A stretch of 64,000 nucleotides of DNA from NCBI GenBank assembly GCA_030657355.1, contig CP131056.1, positions 2,686,501 through 2,750,500 of the forward strand, in the 5' to 3' direction. This DNA is from Radicibacter daui (GTDB taxonomy: Bacteria > Pseudomonadota > Alphaproteobacteria > Radicibacterales > Radicibacteraceae). The notes under the pieces were generated by a model. That model saw only the letters and a list, made by a program, of their open reading frames with translations, did no database searches and was not told where the DNA came from. Shown in pieces: positions 54,120 to 61,727 of this stretch; within the stretch, counting starts at the first letter, position 1, and every line of letters begins with the position of its first letter. The translations under genes were made by a program, and so were the position numbers.

Positions 54120-54800
54120 TTGAACGAAGTCAGCACTAAAGCCGCAGTCCTAGCCATGCTCGCCTTTGCGCTTGGCGTCGGCGCCACCGTCCTCTGCATC
54201 ATCGGCGCCAGCGTGATCGACGCCATTTTCTCCCTGAGCAAGAGCGACTGGGCAGCCTGGGTGCAGGCGGTTGGCAGCATTGGGGCCATCATCGGCGCCA
54301 TATGGATTTCCCGGCACGAAATTAGGGTTCAACGACGGCAGCGCGACATTGAACACAACGACAGAATGCGGCGAGTAGCACTCAACGTCTGGAGAACTTT
54401 GTTTTCCAAGTACAGCGAAGTTGAGGAGATTAAATCGGGCCGGGAGGAAGTTCGTTTCTTGATAAACCAAGTGAACAGCTCTCGTGCGGCGGGGCAGGTT
54501 CCCAGCTTTCAAACACATCAGCAAATAACACGCCTTACCCGCGAACTTCGGGAGAAGTCGAAAAGTATTCGTATGACGGTTGAGATCATTGACGAATTGA
54601 TGGCCGCACGTACGGCAGCTTATGAAGACGCCCTCAAAATAATTCAAACGATCAACATCCTTGGCCGCTTCGGCCATGACGTCAACAATCAGGGATTTGA
54701 AAAGAAATATCCGGCGTTTATAGCGCTCTACAACACTGTAGAGAGCCGATTGGAAGCCTTCCGACAAGGCGACAACTACCCAAAAGATCCAGCCATTTAG
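54120..54800 (+). CDS. WxxW-TM paralogue 3, membrane protein of unknown function
   Basis: A 226-residue protein starting at a TTG directly after the paralogue 2 stop, with an AAGGGGG ribosome site five bases upstream, so the two are coupled. TM1 is at about residues 8-36, the motif DWAAWVQAVGSIGAI near 43 runs into TM2 (to about 62), and a basic stretch RHEIRVQRRQRDIEHNDRMRR follows. The C-terminal half is helical, with REKSKSIRMTVEIIDELMAARTAAYEDALKIIQ. Orientation should be N-in, C-in by the positive-inside rule. A 9-base direct repeat (CCATTTAGC at 54793 and 54808) spans its stop. Function unknown. Confidence 0.78.
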   Translation: MNEVSTKAAVLAMLAFALGVGATVLCIIGASVIDAIFSLSKSDWAAWVQAVGSIGAIIGAIWISRHEIRVQRRQRDIEHNDRMRRVALNVWRTLFSKYSEVEEIKSGREEVRFLINQVNSSRAAGQVPSFQTHQQITRLTRELREKSKSIRMTVEIIDELMAARTAAYEDALKIIQTINILGRFGHDVNNQGFEKKYPAFIALYNTVESRLEAFRQGDNYPKDPAI

Positions 54801-54892
54801 CAGAACACCATTTAGCGCAGTCATCCTCTCGCTCTCCCCGCTGAAGCGCGATAGCCTGTCGCCCTCATGCCCTTTGTGGTGGAGAGCGCCCC

Positions 54893-55564
54893 ATGTGCGG
54901 CCGATACGTCCAGACCCTGCCCGCCGAAGCGATGCGGCGCCTGTTCAAGGCCGGCGGCGCGCTGCCCAACCTCAGCCCCAACTACAACGCGGCGCCCACG
55001 CAGCGCCTGCCGGTGTGCCGCTTTAACCCGGAGACGGGCGAACGCTCGCTGGATGTGCTGCGCTGGGGCCTTGTGCCCAGCTGGGCGAAGGATCTCTCCA
55101 TCGGCGCCCGCACCATCAACGCCCGGGCGGAGGGCGTGGCGGAGAAGCCCAGCTTCCGCAGCGCCTTCAAGGCGCGCCGCTGCCTGGTGCCGGCCGATTA
55201 TTTCTATGAGTGGAAGAAGGAGGGCAGCGCCAAGCAGCCCTTCCGCATCGGCCGGGCCGATGGTCCGCCGCTGGTGTTCGCCGGCCTGTGGGAAGGCTGG
55301 CAGGACAAACAGAGCCAGGAATGGGTGCGCACCTTCACCATCATCACCACCACGCCCAGCGCGCAGATGGCTGCCCTGCATGACCGCATGCCGGTGATCC
55401 TTGAGGAGGAACACTGGCCGGCCTGGCTGGGCGAGGAGAAGGCCGAGCCCGCCAGCCTCCTGCCCCTGCTCGCACCCTGGCCCGGCGAGCTGGAGCTGGT
55501 GGCCGTGAGCAAGGATGTCGGCAACGTCGCCAACAACCGCCCGGATTTGATTGATGCGGTTTGA
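54893..55564 (+). CDS. SOS response-associated peptidase (SRAP, YedK/HMCES family)
   Basis: A 223-residue protein that covalently caps abasic sites in single-stranded DNA. All key residues are visible: catalytic C2 directly after the initiator Met (MCGRY), the Asn in PNYNAAPTQ near 31, the Glu in PADYFYEWKK near 104 and the His in LHDRMP near 163. RWGLVPSWAKD and TINARAEGVAEKPSFR are also typical. Self-removal of Met exposes the cysteine that crosslinks to DNA. It is embedded in the paralogue array, and its end is overlapped only by the ribosome-site region of paralogue 4. It may be ancestral core sequence or island cargo. Confidence 0.93.
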   Translation: MCGRYVQTLPAEAMRRLFKAGGALPNLSPNYNAAPTQRLPVCRFNPETGERSLDVLRWGLVPSWAKDLSIGARTINARAEGVAEKPSFRSAFKARRCLVPADYFYEWKKEGSAKQPFRIGRADGPPLVFAGLWEGWQDKQSQEWVRTFTIITTTPSAQMAALHDRMPVILEEEHWPAWLGEEKAEPASLLPLLAPWPGELELVAVSKDVGNVANNRPDLIDAV

Positions 55565-55580
55565 GGGGGGGAATGCGCGA

Positions 55581-56273
55581 GTGACGGAGAAAGAGGACGT
55601 CGGCTACCACCTGTCGCGCATCGTTGCCCTCTTGCGGGAGCGCGGTCTCCGGCAGATCGCCCGCACCGAGCCCAGGCTCGTCAAGACCGTTGCCCTTTGC
55701 GGCGGCTCCTTCATGGCCGGTATCTTTGTCGTGTCGATCTTCAGCGACCTGAGCGCGGGTGACTGGGCGGCCTGGGTACAGGCGATTGGCAGCATCGCCG
55801 CTCTGTTCATCGCGATAGGGATTGCTCAGTGGCAAGTCGCTGAGACCCGCCGCGACGCAGAAGCCAGAATAGCCGAAGAGAGAGAGCGAGCCCTCCAGTT
55901 GCAGCGAGCGACAGCCGCCAGCGTTGCTGGTGAGATAACGCGCCACCGGGGCGAGCTCGAAAAGTCCTTGAGGAAGGCGGGGCAGAAAATCAATGACAGC
56001 AACACTTGGCACAGGCTGAAGGACGAGTTGCAAAAACTGCAGCTCCCCAAAAACCTCGAAATCAGATTGCCTACTGATTTGCTCGCTGCTTGCCGTGCGA
56101 TCAGGCTGCTCGAAATTGAGTTCTCGGAGCAAATAGAGGAGTGGCCGGTCAACCCAAACCCATCCCCCGCCCATCTCGAACTCAGGGACAAAATGATCAA
56201 CACCGGGCGTGGCATCTCGGCGGCTTTGAATACTCTGGAGCAAGCCTTGAGGGCATTCGCCCAAGCCAACTAG
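55581..56273 (+). CDS. WxxW-TM paralogue 4, membrane protein of unknown function
   Basis: A 230-residue protein. The GTG at 55581 is preferred because a G-rich ribosome site lies about nine bases upstream and the resulting start VTEKED resembles VTENAN and MTENAT of paralogues 5 and 6; an ATG at 55554 overlapping the SRAP gene is the alternative. TM1 is at about residues 37-55, the motif DWAAWVQAIGSIAAL near 61 runs into TM2, and a charged coiled-coil stretch (ETRRDAEARIAEERERALQLQRA) follows. The C-terminal domain (LPTDLLAACRAIRLLEIEFSEQIEEW) is helical. No catalytic motif is visible. Confidence 0.78.
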   Translation: MTEKEDVGYHLSRIVALLRERGLRQIARTEPRLVKTVALCGGSFMAGIFVVSIFSDLSAGDWAAWVQAIGSIAALFIAIGIAQWQVAETRRDAEARIAEERERALQLQRATAASVAGEITRHRGELEKSLRKAGQKINDSNTWHRLKDELQKLQLPKNLEIRLPTDLLAACRAIRLLEIEFSEQIEEWPVNPNPSPAHLELRDKMINTGRGISAALNTLEQALRAFAQAN

Positions 56274-56352
56274 CGACGCGCAGCAGCCGCGACCCGGATA
56301 CTGGAGCCGGCATACAATGCGTTGAAGTGTGCTCTGGCGCGGAAATACCTCC

Positions 56353-56393
56353 GGTGGATATAAGATCTGCAGCAAACAATGCAGACGAGTGCC
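56353..56393 (+). repeat. Leader repeat B, copy 1 (before paralogue 5)
   Basis: This 41-base segment matches 57301-57341 at 40 positions. It contains a -10-like TATAAG and a hairpin (TCTGCA at 56366-56371 with TGCAGA at 56380-56385, loop of eight). It ends five bases before the GTG of paralogue 5. Weaker similarity extends leftward to 56332. Confidence 0.85.
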
Positions 56394-56397
56394 CCCT

Positions 56398-57153
56398 GTG
56401 ACCGAGAACGCTAATGCCAGCGCCGCCGCGAAACTCAATCCGGGCGAAAAGGTAGAAAAACCGGCGGCCTACGCTCTCTGGTGCCTCGCCGTTGGCATAG
56501 CCTTCGGCTTCCTAGGCGCCGCCTACCTCAGCCATGAACTGATTGTTCCCACCCGCGAACTTCTTGAAGCAGTCCGGGAACTTCTGGCCGGTGACAAAGG
56601 GCCCGATTTCGGAAGTTGGGCAGACTGGAGCGCCGCCGTCGGCACCATCGGCGCTATTCTGTTCGGCGTACTCCAGTCTCGACGACAGATAAAAGAGACC
56701 AGAGATCTTCATCAATCGGAAATGCAGCACCAGCGCGACTTGCGCCTTTGGGAACTGCAGAAGGCTTCGACCGCCACGCTCGGACCATTGCTGAGTTTCA
56801 ACGCGGCTCTCGGGAACGCCATGCATGCAGCCGTGAACTACGACGGAAACCCGCAGTTCAATATGAAATTCCTGGAAGAAATTCTCCAAGAAACAGAAAA
56901 TAGTAAACTCGATATCGCACATGTAGCAGCAATGCCACCGGAATTTAAGACACGATTTATTTCCATTAGCGATGATTTTGAAGAACTTAAACATGAAATA
57001 TGGGCGATTCAATCTATCGATTACAATGAAGCATATGTCAGAGGATGCGAAAACTCCCTTACGAGACTTTTTGTAAGAACAGAAGATTTGTACGAAGATT
57101 TGCAACGGTTCATTGAACGCGACGAGATTCCCCAACCGGCAACAGCCCACTAA
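56398..57153 (+). CDS. WxxW-TM paralogue 5, membrane protein of unknown function
   Basis: A 251-residue protein starting at the GTG at 56398, fixed by alignment with the ATG of paralogue 6 after the same leader. TM1 is at about residues 22-42 (ALWCLAVGIAFGFLGAAYLSH), the motif SWADWSAAVGTIGAILFGV near 74 forms TM2, and a basic linker (QSRRQIKETRDLHQSEMQHQ) leads to a helical C-terminal domain with PPEFKTRFISI and a final YEDLQRFIERDE. The last third of the gene (about 56880-57110) is markedly AT-rich compared with the first part. It is clearly homologous along its whole length to paralogue 6. Function unknown. Confidence 0.8.
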   Translation: MTENANASAAAKLNPGEKVEKPAAYALWCLAVGIAFGFLGAAYLSHELIVPTRELLEAVRELLAGDKGPDFGSWADWSAAVGTIGAILFGVLQSRRQIKETRDLHQSEMQHQRDLRLWELQKASTATLGPLLSFNAALGNAMHAAVNYDGNPQFNMKFLEEILQETENSKLDIAHVAAMPPEFKTRFISISDDFEELKHEIWAIQSIDYNEAYVRGCENSLTRLFVRTEDLYEDLQRFIERDEIPQPATAH

Positions 57154-57218
57154 GCTTCTGGGCCATGCAGAACACCTGAACTCGCCCCCGTTTGGCAGTC
57201 CTGAAGCTCATCCCGCCA

Positions 57219-57275
57219 CATAACCCACCCCCGGATAAGCGATCAGCGGCAACCACGCCTCGACCAGACATTGAC
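57219..57275 (-). pseudogene. Remnant: duplicated 3' end of the adjacent minus-strand gene
   Basis: The minus strand reads EAWLPLIAYPGVGYVAG followed by a stop, against EAGLPLIAYPGVGYEAS and a stop at the end of the gene at 58165-58599. At the DNA level 57219-57267 matches 58176-58224 at about 44 of 49 positions. Only this short end is present, between paralogues 5 and 6. It is best explained as part of the tandem duplication that made paralogue 6. Confidence 0.75.
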
Positions 57276-57300
57276 GTTCCCTCTGGCGCAGCACACCTGC

Positions 57301-57341
57301 GGTGGATATAAGATCTGCAACAAACAATGCAGACGAGTGCC
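57301..57341 (+). repeat. Leader repeat B, copy 2 (before paralogue 6)
   Basis: It matches 56353-56393 at 40 of 41 positions; the one difference lies in the hairpin loop, so the TCTGCA/TGCAGA stem (57314-57319 and 57328-57333) is preserved. It ends four bases before the ATG of paralogue 6. Confidence 0.85.
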
Positions 57342-57344
57342 GCA

Positions 57345-58115
57345 ATGACCGAAAACGCGACCGCCGCCGATCAATCGCATCCCAACGCGATAGGCATCAC
57401 GGGTGAAAACTACGGCACCTGGTGCCTCGTGGTTGGTATCGCTTTTGGGTTCCTCGGCGCGTCCTTCTTCGGGCACGAATTGTATCGTGCGATTTGCACT
57501 GCCCTCGAACGGGGAGGGAGCCTCGAGATTGGCTCCTTGGCGGACTGGAGCGCAGCCATCGGCACAATTGGCGCAATTCTGTTCGGCGTGATCCAGTTTC
57601 AACGGCAGGTAAAAGAGACCAGACGTTTGCACAATGAACAAATGGAGACGACGAGGCGGCTCCATCAGGCCGAAATGAAAGCACAGTACGACGTGCGCCT
57701 TTATGAGTTGCAAAAAGACGCCGCTGAGATTCTTCCCGCCATCGACACTCTCGTTAATAATCTTATGAGATATTGGAGCCTGTCGATAACAAATATAAAA
57801 AAAGAAGAAGACTGGTCCGACGAAGATTTTTTGGAATTCGAGAAAGATTTTAAAAATATAATTCCGGAGATTCATTATATAATAAAATTTCCACCAGATT
57901 ATAAAAGTCGTTTTGCTGGAATCAGACGCGATATTAAGAAGGCAATTCAAGATGCAAAAACTTGGCAAAGAGATGGTCAATCCGAAAAAGAGGCTCAAAA
58001 CTGGTTGGCCCAGCTCGAGAAGTCTTTCTGGGCTGTCGATACGCTTCAGAGGGATTTGAACGATTTCATGGAGTTGGGCGAGCAACCCCCGGCGCGCACA
58101 CTCCGAGCCAGTTAG
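57345..58115 (+). CDS. WxxW-TM paralogue 6, membrane protein of unknown function
   Basis: A 256-residue protein from the ATG at 57345; an in-frame ATG at 57327 lies inside the conserved leader and is less likely. TM1 is at about residues 25-45 (WCLVVGIAFGFLGASFFGH), the motif SLADWSAAIGTIGAILFGV near 66 forms TM2, and a heptad-like linker (QVKETRRLHNEQMETTRRLHQAEMKAQ, shown in part) follows. The C-terminal domain has PPDYKSRFAGI, matching PPEFKTRFISI of paralogue 5, and ends LQRDLNDFMELGEQ. Bases about 57760-57960 are very AT-rich for this genome. Function unknown. Confidence 0.8.
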   Translation: MTENATAADQSHPNAIGITGENYGTWCLVVGIAFGFLGASFFGHELYRAICTALERGGSLEIGSLADWSAAIGTIGAILFGVIQFQRQVKETRRLHNEQMETTRRLHQAEMKAQYDVRLYELQKDAAEILPAIDTLVNNLMRYWSLSITNIKKEEDWSDEDFLEFEKDFKNIIPEIHYIIKFPPDYKSRFAGIRRDIKKAIQDAKTWQRDGQSEKEAQNWLAQLEKSFWAVDTLQRDLNDFMELGEQPPARTLRAS

Positions 58116-58164
58116 GCCGTTCCGGACACTTGAATCTGTCGCCGACAGAGGAAACGGAACTGTG

Positions 58165-58599
58165 TCAGCTCGCTTCATAACCCACCCCCGGATAAGCAAT
58201 CAGCGGCAGCCCCGCTTCGGCCAGGCGCCGGTTAGCGGCCTCCACCACGGCGCGCGGGCTTGAGGGCCTGCCATCCAGCCGCCACTCGCCGGTGCTGCGC
58301 TTGCAACTCACCCGGCCGCCCAGCGCTGCCATGGCGCGCTCCAGCGGGTTTCCGCGATTGCTGGCCGGCAGCGGCACTAGCCCGGCGGCCACACCCAGTT
58401 GCCGGCGGGCGATCCGGCGCTCCTCGGCTTTCGCTGTCGCCAGAATGCGCCGCACCTCCGCCCGGCTGATGCCGGTAAGCCGCGCGATCATCACCGCGCT
58501 ATGGGCAAGGGCGAACTACAACACCAGCCGGCGCAGAGCGAGCGTTACGGCCTCGTTCGTCTCCAGCAGCTGGGCCGGCTTGCGGGAGATGTGGCTCAT
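58165..58599 (-). pseudogene. Conserved hypothetical gene with an in-frame TAG at codon 28
   Basis: From the ATG at 58599 the minus strand reads MSHISRKPAQLLETNEAVTL, then a TAG at 58516-58518, and continues in the same frame for another 116 codons to a TGA at 58165-58167. A shorter product could start at GTG or ATG near 58494 (MIARLTGISRAEVRRILATA), which looks like a helix-turn-helix segment. The C-terminal part has STGEWRLDGRPSSPRAVVEA and LPLIAYPGVGYEAS. I do not recognise the family. The interruption suggests a broken gene, or a misassigned longer start. The 3' end is duplicated at 57219-57275. Confidence 0.55.
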
Positions 58600-58680
58600 A
58601 GCCCTGCCCCTCCGGCTGGCACCTGCACCGCACTGCCCGGCTCGCCATCCCCATGCTGCAGGATGAAGCCGCCTTCTGCC

Positions 58681-58850
58681 GGCAGGGCAGATCAGGCAGC
58701 GGCGAAGGCCGTCAGCGTTTCCACCGCGCTGGCCACGGCCACTCTACGGAAGCCACGGTGAAGCACTACGGCCGGGAAGCATCAGGAAGCCGAATGGGGC
58801 AGAGCCATAGTGACACGGAAAGCCCGCTTCACCCGATGCCAGTGGCATAG
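58681..58850 (+). pseudogene. Possible C-terminal remnant of a tyrosine recombinase
   Basis: In the frame starting at 58731 the sequence reads GHGHSTEATVKHYGREASGS, matching the box II pattern of tyrosine recombinases (G-H-x-x-x-x-T-x-x-x-Y, with nine residues from His to Tyr). The preceding codons in the neighbouring frame (AAAKAVSVSTAL) would join it if one base were missing near 58731. The remnant ends 69 bases from the 3' end of a tRNA gene, a common integration site. The rest of the gene is absent. The call rests on a short motif. Confidence 0.35.
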
Positions 58851-58858
58851 AATGTAAA

Positions 58859-58889
58859 ACTTTTCGCGGAAATGGTTAAAACCGCGAAG
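58859..58889 (-). terminator. Terminator of the tRNA gene
   Basis: TTCGCGG (58863-58869) pairs with CCGCGAA (58882-58888). On the minus strand the stem is followed by AAGTTTTAC, about 30 bases beyond the encoded CCA end of the tRNA. Confidence 0.6.
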
Positions 58890-58918
58890 TCACTGGAAGG
58901 CTATGTGCTTGATAAGAA

Positions 58919-58995
58919 TGGTGGTGCTGGGTGGACTTGAACCACCGACCCCCGCATTATGAGTGCGGTGCTCTAACCAACTGAGCTACAGCACC
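58919..58995 (-). tRNA. tRNA with CAT anticodon, probably tRNA-Met (elongator)
   Basis: A 77-base cloverleaf read on the minus strand. The acceptor stem GGTGCTG (58995-58989) pairs with CAGCACC (58929-58923), discriminator A at 58922, and CCA is encoded at 58921-58919. The D arm is GAGC-type with TAGCTCAGTTGGTTAGAGC, the anticodon stem is CGCA/TGCG around CTCATAA (anticodon CAT), and the T arm has GTTCAAGTC. The absence of three G-C pairs in the anticodon stem argues against initiator tRNA. An Ile2 tRNA with modified C34 is the alternative. Confidence 0.93.
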
Positions 58996-59173
58996 TTCCA
59001 GTTTGCCCTGACCCACAGGTCCGAAGGGCGCCGCCCCGTTCGCTGTAGCGCGAGGCGTGGGCGGGGTTTAAGGGGATCCGGGCATGGTGTCAACGGGTTT
59101 TTGAAACCCTTTCCCTGCCCCGCTCCGCAAACTTAAAAAAGCCTTTCCGTAAGGTGTTTTGCCCCTGCCTGGC

Positions 59174-60307
59174 TCAGGCCGCGAAACGGCCCTCGGCGCG
59201 CTCGATCCACCCGCCGCCGAGGCAGCGGTTGCCCTGATAGAGCACGCCGGCCTGGCCGGGGGCGACGCCGTAAAGCGGCTCATCCAGACGAATGAGTGCC
59301 GAGCCGGTCGCCGCGTCCCGCTCCACCGTCGCCGCTACCGGCGCCTGCATGGAGCGCAGCTTGACCTCCACACGCACCGGCGCGCCATCGGCGCCGAGAT
59401 CGCCGCCCAGCCAGTTGAGATCGCGCAGGTAAACCCGCTCGCGCGCCAGCGCTTCCTTGTGGCCGACGATGACGCGGTTCTTCTCCGGGTCCACCTTCAC
59501 CACATAAAGCCGCTCGGCCGTGCCGCCAACGCCAAGGCCGCGGCGCTGGCCGACGGTGTAGTTGATGATGCCCTCATGCTCGCCCACAGCCTTGCCGTCC
59601 ATGTCGACGATCTCGCCCGGCTTCAACGCGCCGGGCCGCATCTTGCCGACGACGCTGGCGTAATCGCCATTGGGCACGAAGCAGATGTCCTGGCTGTCCG
59701 GCTTGTCCGCCGTCACGAGGCCATAACGCTGCGCGAGCACGCGCGTCTCGGCCTTGCTGGCAAGGCCGCCGAGCGGAAAACGCAGGAAATCCAGCTGCTC
59801 GGGCGTCGTGGCAAACAGAAAATAGCTCTGGTCGCGCACCGGGTCGGCGGCGCGGTGCAGCTCGGCACCCGCAGCGCCCCGCTCGCGGCGCACATAATGG
59901 CCGGTTGCCAGCACATCGGCATCGAGATCACGCGCCGTTGCCAGCAAGTCGCGGAACTTGACCGTCTGGTTGCAGCGCACGCAGGGGATCGGGGTTTCGC
60001 CGCGCAGGTAACTGTCGGCAAAATCATCCACCACGCTCTGGCGGAAACGGCTTTCGTAATCCAGCACGTAATGCGGGATACCGAGCCTGTCCGCCACGGT
60101 GCGGGCGTCATAGATATCCTGGCCGGCGCAACAGGCCTTCTTGCGGCCGATGGCCTCGCCATGGTCGTAAAGCTGCAGGGTGATGCCGACGACATCATAA
60201 CCCTCTTCATGCAGCATTGCCGCGACAACGGAGCTGTCGACGCCACCGGACATCGCCACGACGACACGGGTGTCGGCGGGGGCCTTATCGATACCGAGAG
60301 AATTCAT
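59174..60307 (-). CDS. mnmA: tRNA-specific 2-thiouridylase MnmA
   Basis: A 377-residue enzyme that adds sulfur to U34 of tRNA-Lys, -Glu and -Gln. The PP-loop is SGGVDSS at residues 20-26, and the catalytic cysteine pair is C112 in [13 protein letters not shown] and the Cys of DSQDICFVP near 208. [22 protein letters not shown] and the C-terminal beta-barrel with [15 protein letters not shown] are all typical. The gene is complete, at normal length. On the minus strand a short CCTT/AAGG stem with six Ts (about 59135-59155) follows the stop and may terminate it. It is probably a single-gene transcript. Confidence 0.95.
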   Translation of the reverse strand: MNSLGIDKAPADTRVVVAMSGGVDSSVVAAMLHEEGYDVVGITLQLYDHGEAIGRKKACCAGQDIYDARTVADRLGIPHYVLDYESRFRQSVVDDFADSYLRGETPIPCVRCNQTVKFRDLLATARDLDADVLATGHYVRRERGAAGAELHRAADPVRDQSYFLFATTPEQLDFLRFPLGGLASKAETRVLAQRYGLVTADKPDSQDICFVPNGDYASVVGKMRPGALKPGEIVDMDGKAVGEHEGIINYTVGQRRGLGVGGTAERLYVVKVDPEKNRVIVGHKEALARERVYLRDLNWLGGDLGADGAPVRVEVKLRSMQAPVAATVERDAATGSALIRLDEPLYGVAPGQAGVLYQGNRCLGGGWIERAEGRFAA

Positions 60308-60384
60308 GGGCGCGGACTATACAGCCAAGCGCCGCGCCGGCCAATGCAGGAGGCCATGCGTCCGGCGCAAGGCCGTGAGCCGCT

Positions 60385-61578
60385 TCACTCAGACATCGCG
60401 GCCTCTCCGGCCGGCTCCGCCTCCGCCTCAGCCGCCGGCGCCAGCTGGAAACGTTCAAACCGCTCCAGCTCCGCTTCAATGGCGGGTTTCAGCCTCTCAT
60501 AGCCGTCGCCAAGCCAATTCCACTTCCTGATCTCCACCCGGCCATCCTGCCGATTGGTCTTGAGGTCGAGTGTTGCCACCATCTCATCCCCCACCAGCAC
60601 CGGCAGGGCGAAATAGCCCATCACGCGTTTTGCAGCCGGCACATAGGCCTCGAACCGGTGCTCATACCCGAAGAAGAGCCCCATGCGCTTGCGCTGGATC
60701 ACCAGCGGGTCGAAGGGGGAGAGGATGTGCACACGCGGCTCGATGGTGATGCTCTCCAGCGCTGCCAGCGCGGCGGGCGGCGCCCAGTGGGCCACCTTCT
60801 CCGCCCCTTCCACCACCACCGGCACCAGCTTGCGGCGATTGACGGCGGCTTCCACCAGCGCCTTGACGGCGCCTTTCAGGGAAAGGTTGCCGTAACAGAC
60901 GCTATCAAGGCTGATGAGCGCCTGCGCGCGGATCGCCCGCTTCAGCAGATAGTCGGCAAACTCCGCTTCGCTCGCCGGCTTCGGCTTGCGGCGCCAGCCG
61001 AAATGGCGGGCCGTCAGCTCATAGGTCTTGAGCATACCCTCGCGTTTCGAGATCACCAGATCGCCGGTATAGAAGCCGAAATTGAGCAGCCTTTTGGAAG
61101 GCTTGCGGCTTGCCCAGGGATGATCCTTTTCCTGCAGCACATCATCGTCGATATCGCGGATGGAAAGCGGGCCGTCCTTCCTGATGCGCTTCAACAGCGC
61201 CTCATATTCCGCCCCTTCCGGCAGGGCGTAGTAGAAACTCGGCGAGCTGCGGCGCTCGTCCATCGCGGGGATGAAGAAGCGGTAATCATCCTTGTGAACA
61301 TAAGCGAGCGCGTGGGTCCAGTACTCGAACACCTGCTTGTCCTCGCTCTGCGCCTGATGCAGATGCTCGCGGGCATAAGCGGGGTTGCGGGTATAGAGAA
61401 TGTGATGGTGGCTGCGCTCGATCACATTGATGGTGTCGATCTGCACATAACCCAGATGGTCGATGGCGGCCGGCGTCGCCTCCGGCCCGGCGCCGAAGGG
61501 ATATTCAACATCGAGCCCCTGCGCCTTCAGCCACAGCGCGCGCGCTTCCTTCAGCGTCAGATGTCTTGCCTTCGCCAT
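60385..61578 (-). CDS. Winged-helix DNA glycosylase, YcaQ/AlkX type
   Basis: A 397-residue protein of the HTH_42 family, from the ATG at 61578 with a GGGGAGAG ribosome site. The catalytic motif is the QxD form, Q46-I47-D48 in GYVQIDTINVIERSHHHILYTR, characteristic of the YcaQ/AlkX branch as opposed to the QxQ form of AlkZ. It also shows VFEYWTHALAYVHKDDYRFF near 95 and RVHILSPFDPLVIQRKRMGLFFGYEHRFEAYVP near 290. YcaQ unhooks DNA interstrand crosslinks made by nitrogen mustards and related agents. The gene is 77 bases upstream of mnmA in the same direction. Confidence 0.9.
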   Translation of the reverse strand: MAKARHLTLKEARALWLKAQGLDVEYPFGAGPEATPAAIDHLGYVQIDTINVIERSHHHILYTRNPAYAREHLHQAQSEDKQVFEYWTHALAYVHKDDYRFFIPAMDERRSSPSFYYALPEGAEYEALLKRIRKDGPLSIRDIDDDVLQEKDHPWASRKPSKRLLNFGFYTGDLVISKREGMLKTYELTARHFGWRRKPKPASEAEFADYLLKRAIRAQALISLDSVCYGNLSLKGAVKALVEAAVNRRKLVPVVVEGAEKVAHWAPPAALAALESITIEPRVHILSPFDPLVIQRKRMGLFFGYEHRFEAYVPAAKRVMGYFALPVLVGDEMVATLDLKTNRQDGRVEIRKWNWLGDGYERLKPAIEAELERFERFQLAPAAEAEAEPAGEAAMSE

Positions 61579-61727
61579 GCTCTCCCCGGGGCGCCCGCCG
61601 ATGATTTCTTTTGGTCGCAAACAGCTTAGCCACGCACCACGCGCGGTGCAAAAGCCTGGTCATGATCTCTGTGAAGCGCTCTACGCCCGCTACCAAAATT
61701 CTGGCTACCGGGCTATGAGACCAGAGC

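Noticed and set aside
48900-58995. A direct repeat of the tRNA 3' end as an island attachment site
   Set aside because: By eye I found no second copy of GGTGGACTTGAACC or a similar stretch left of the array, so island borders cannot be set.
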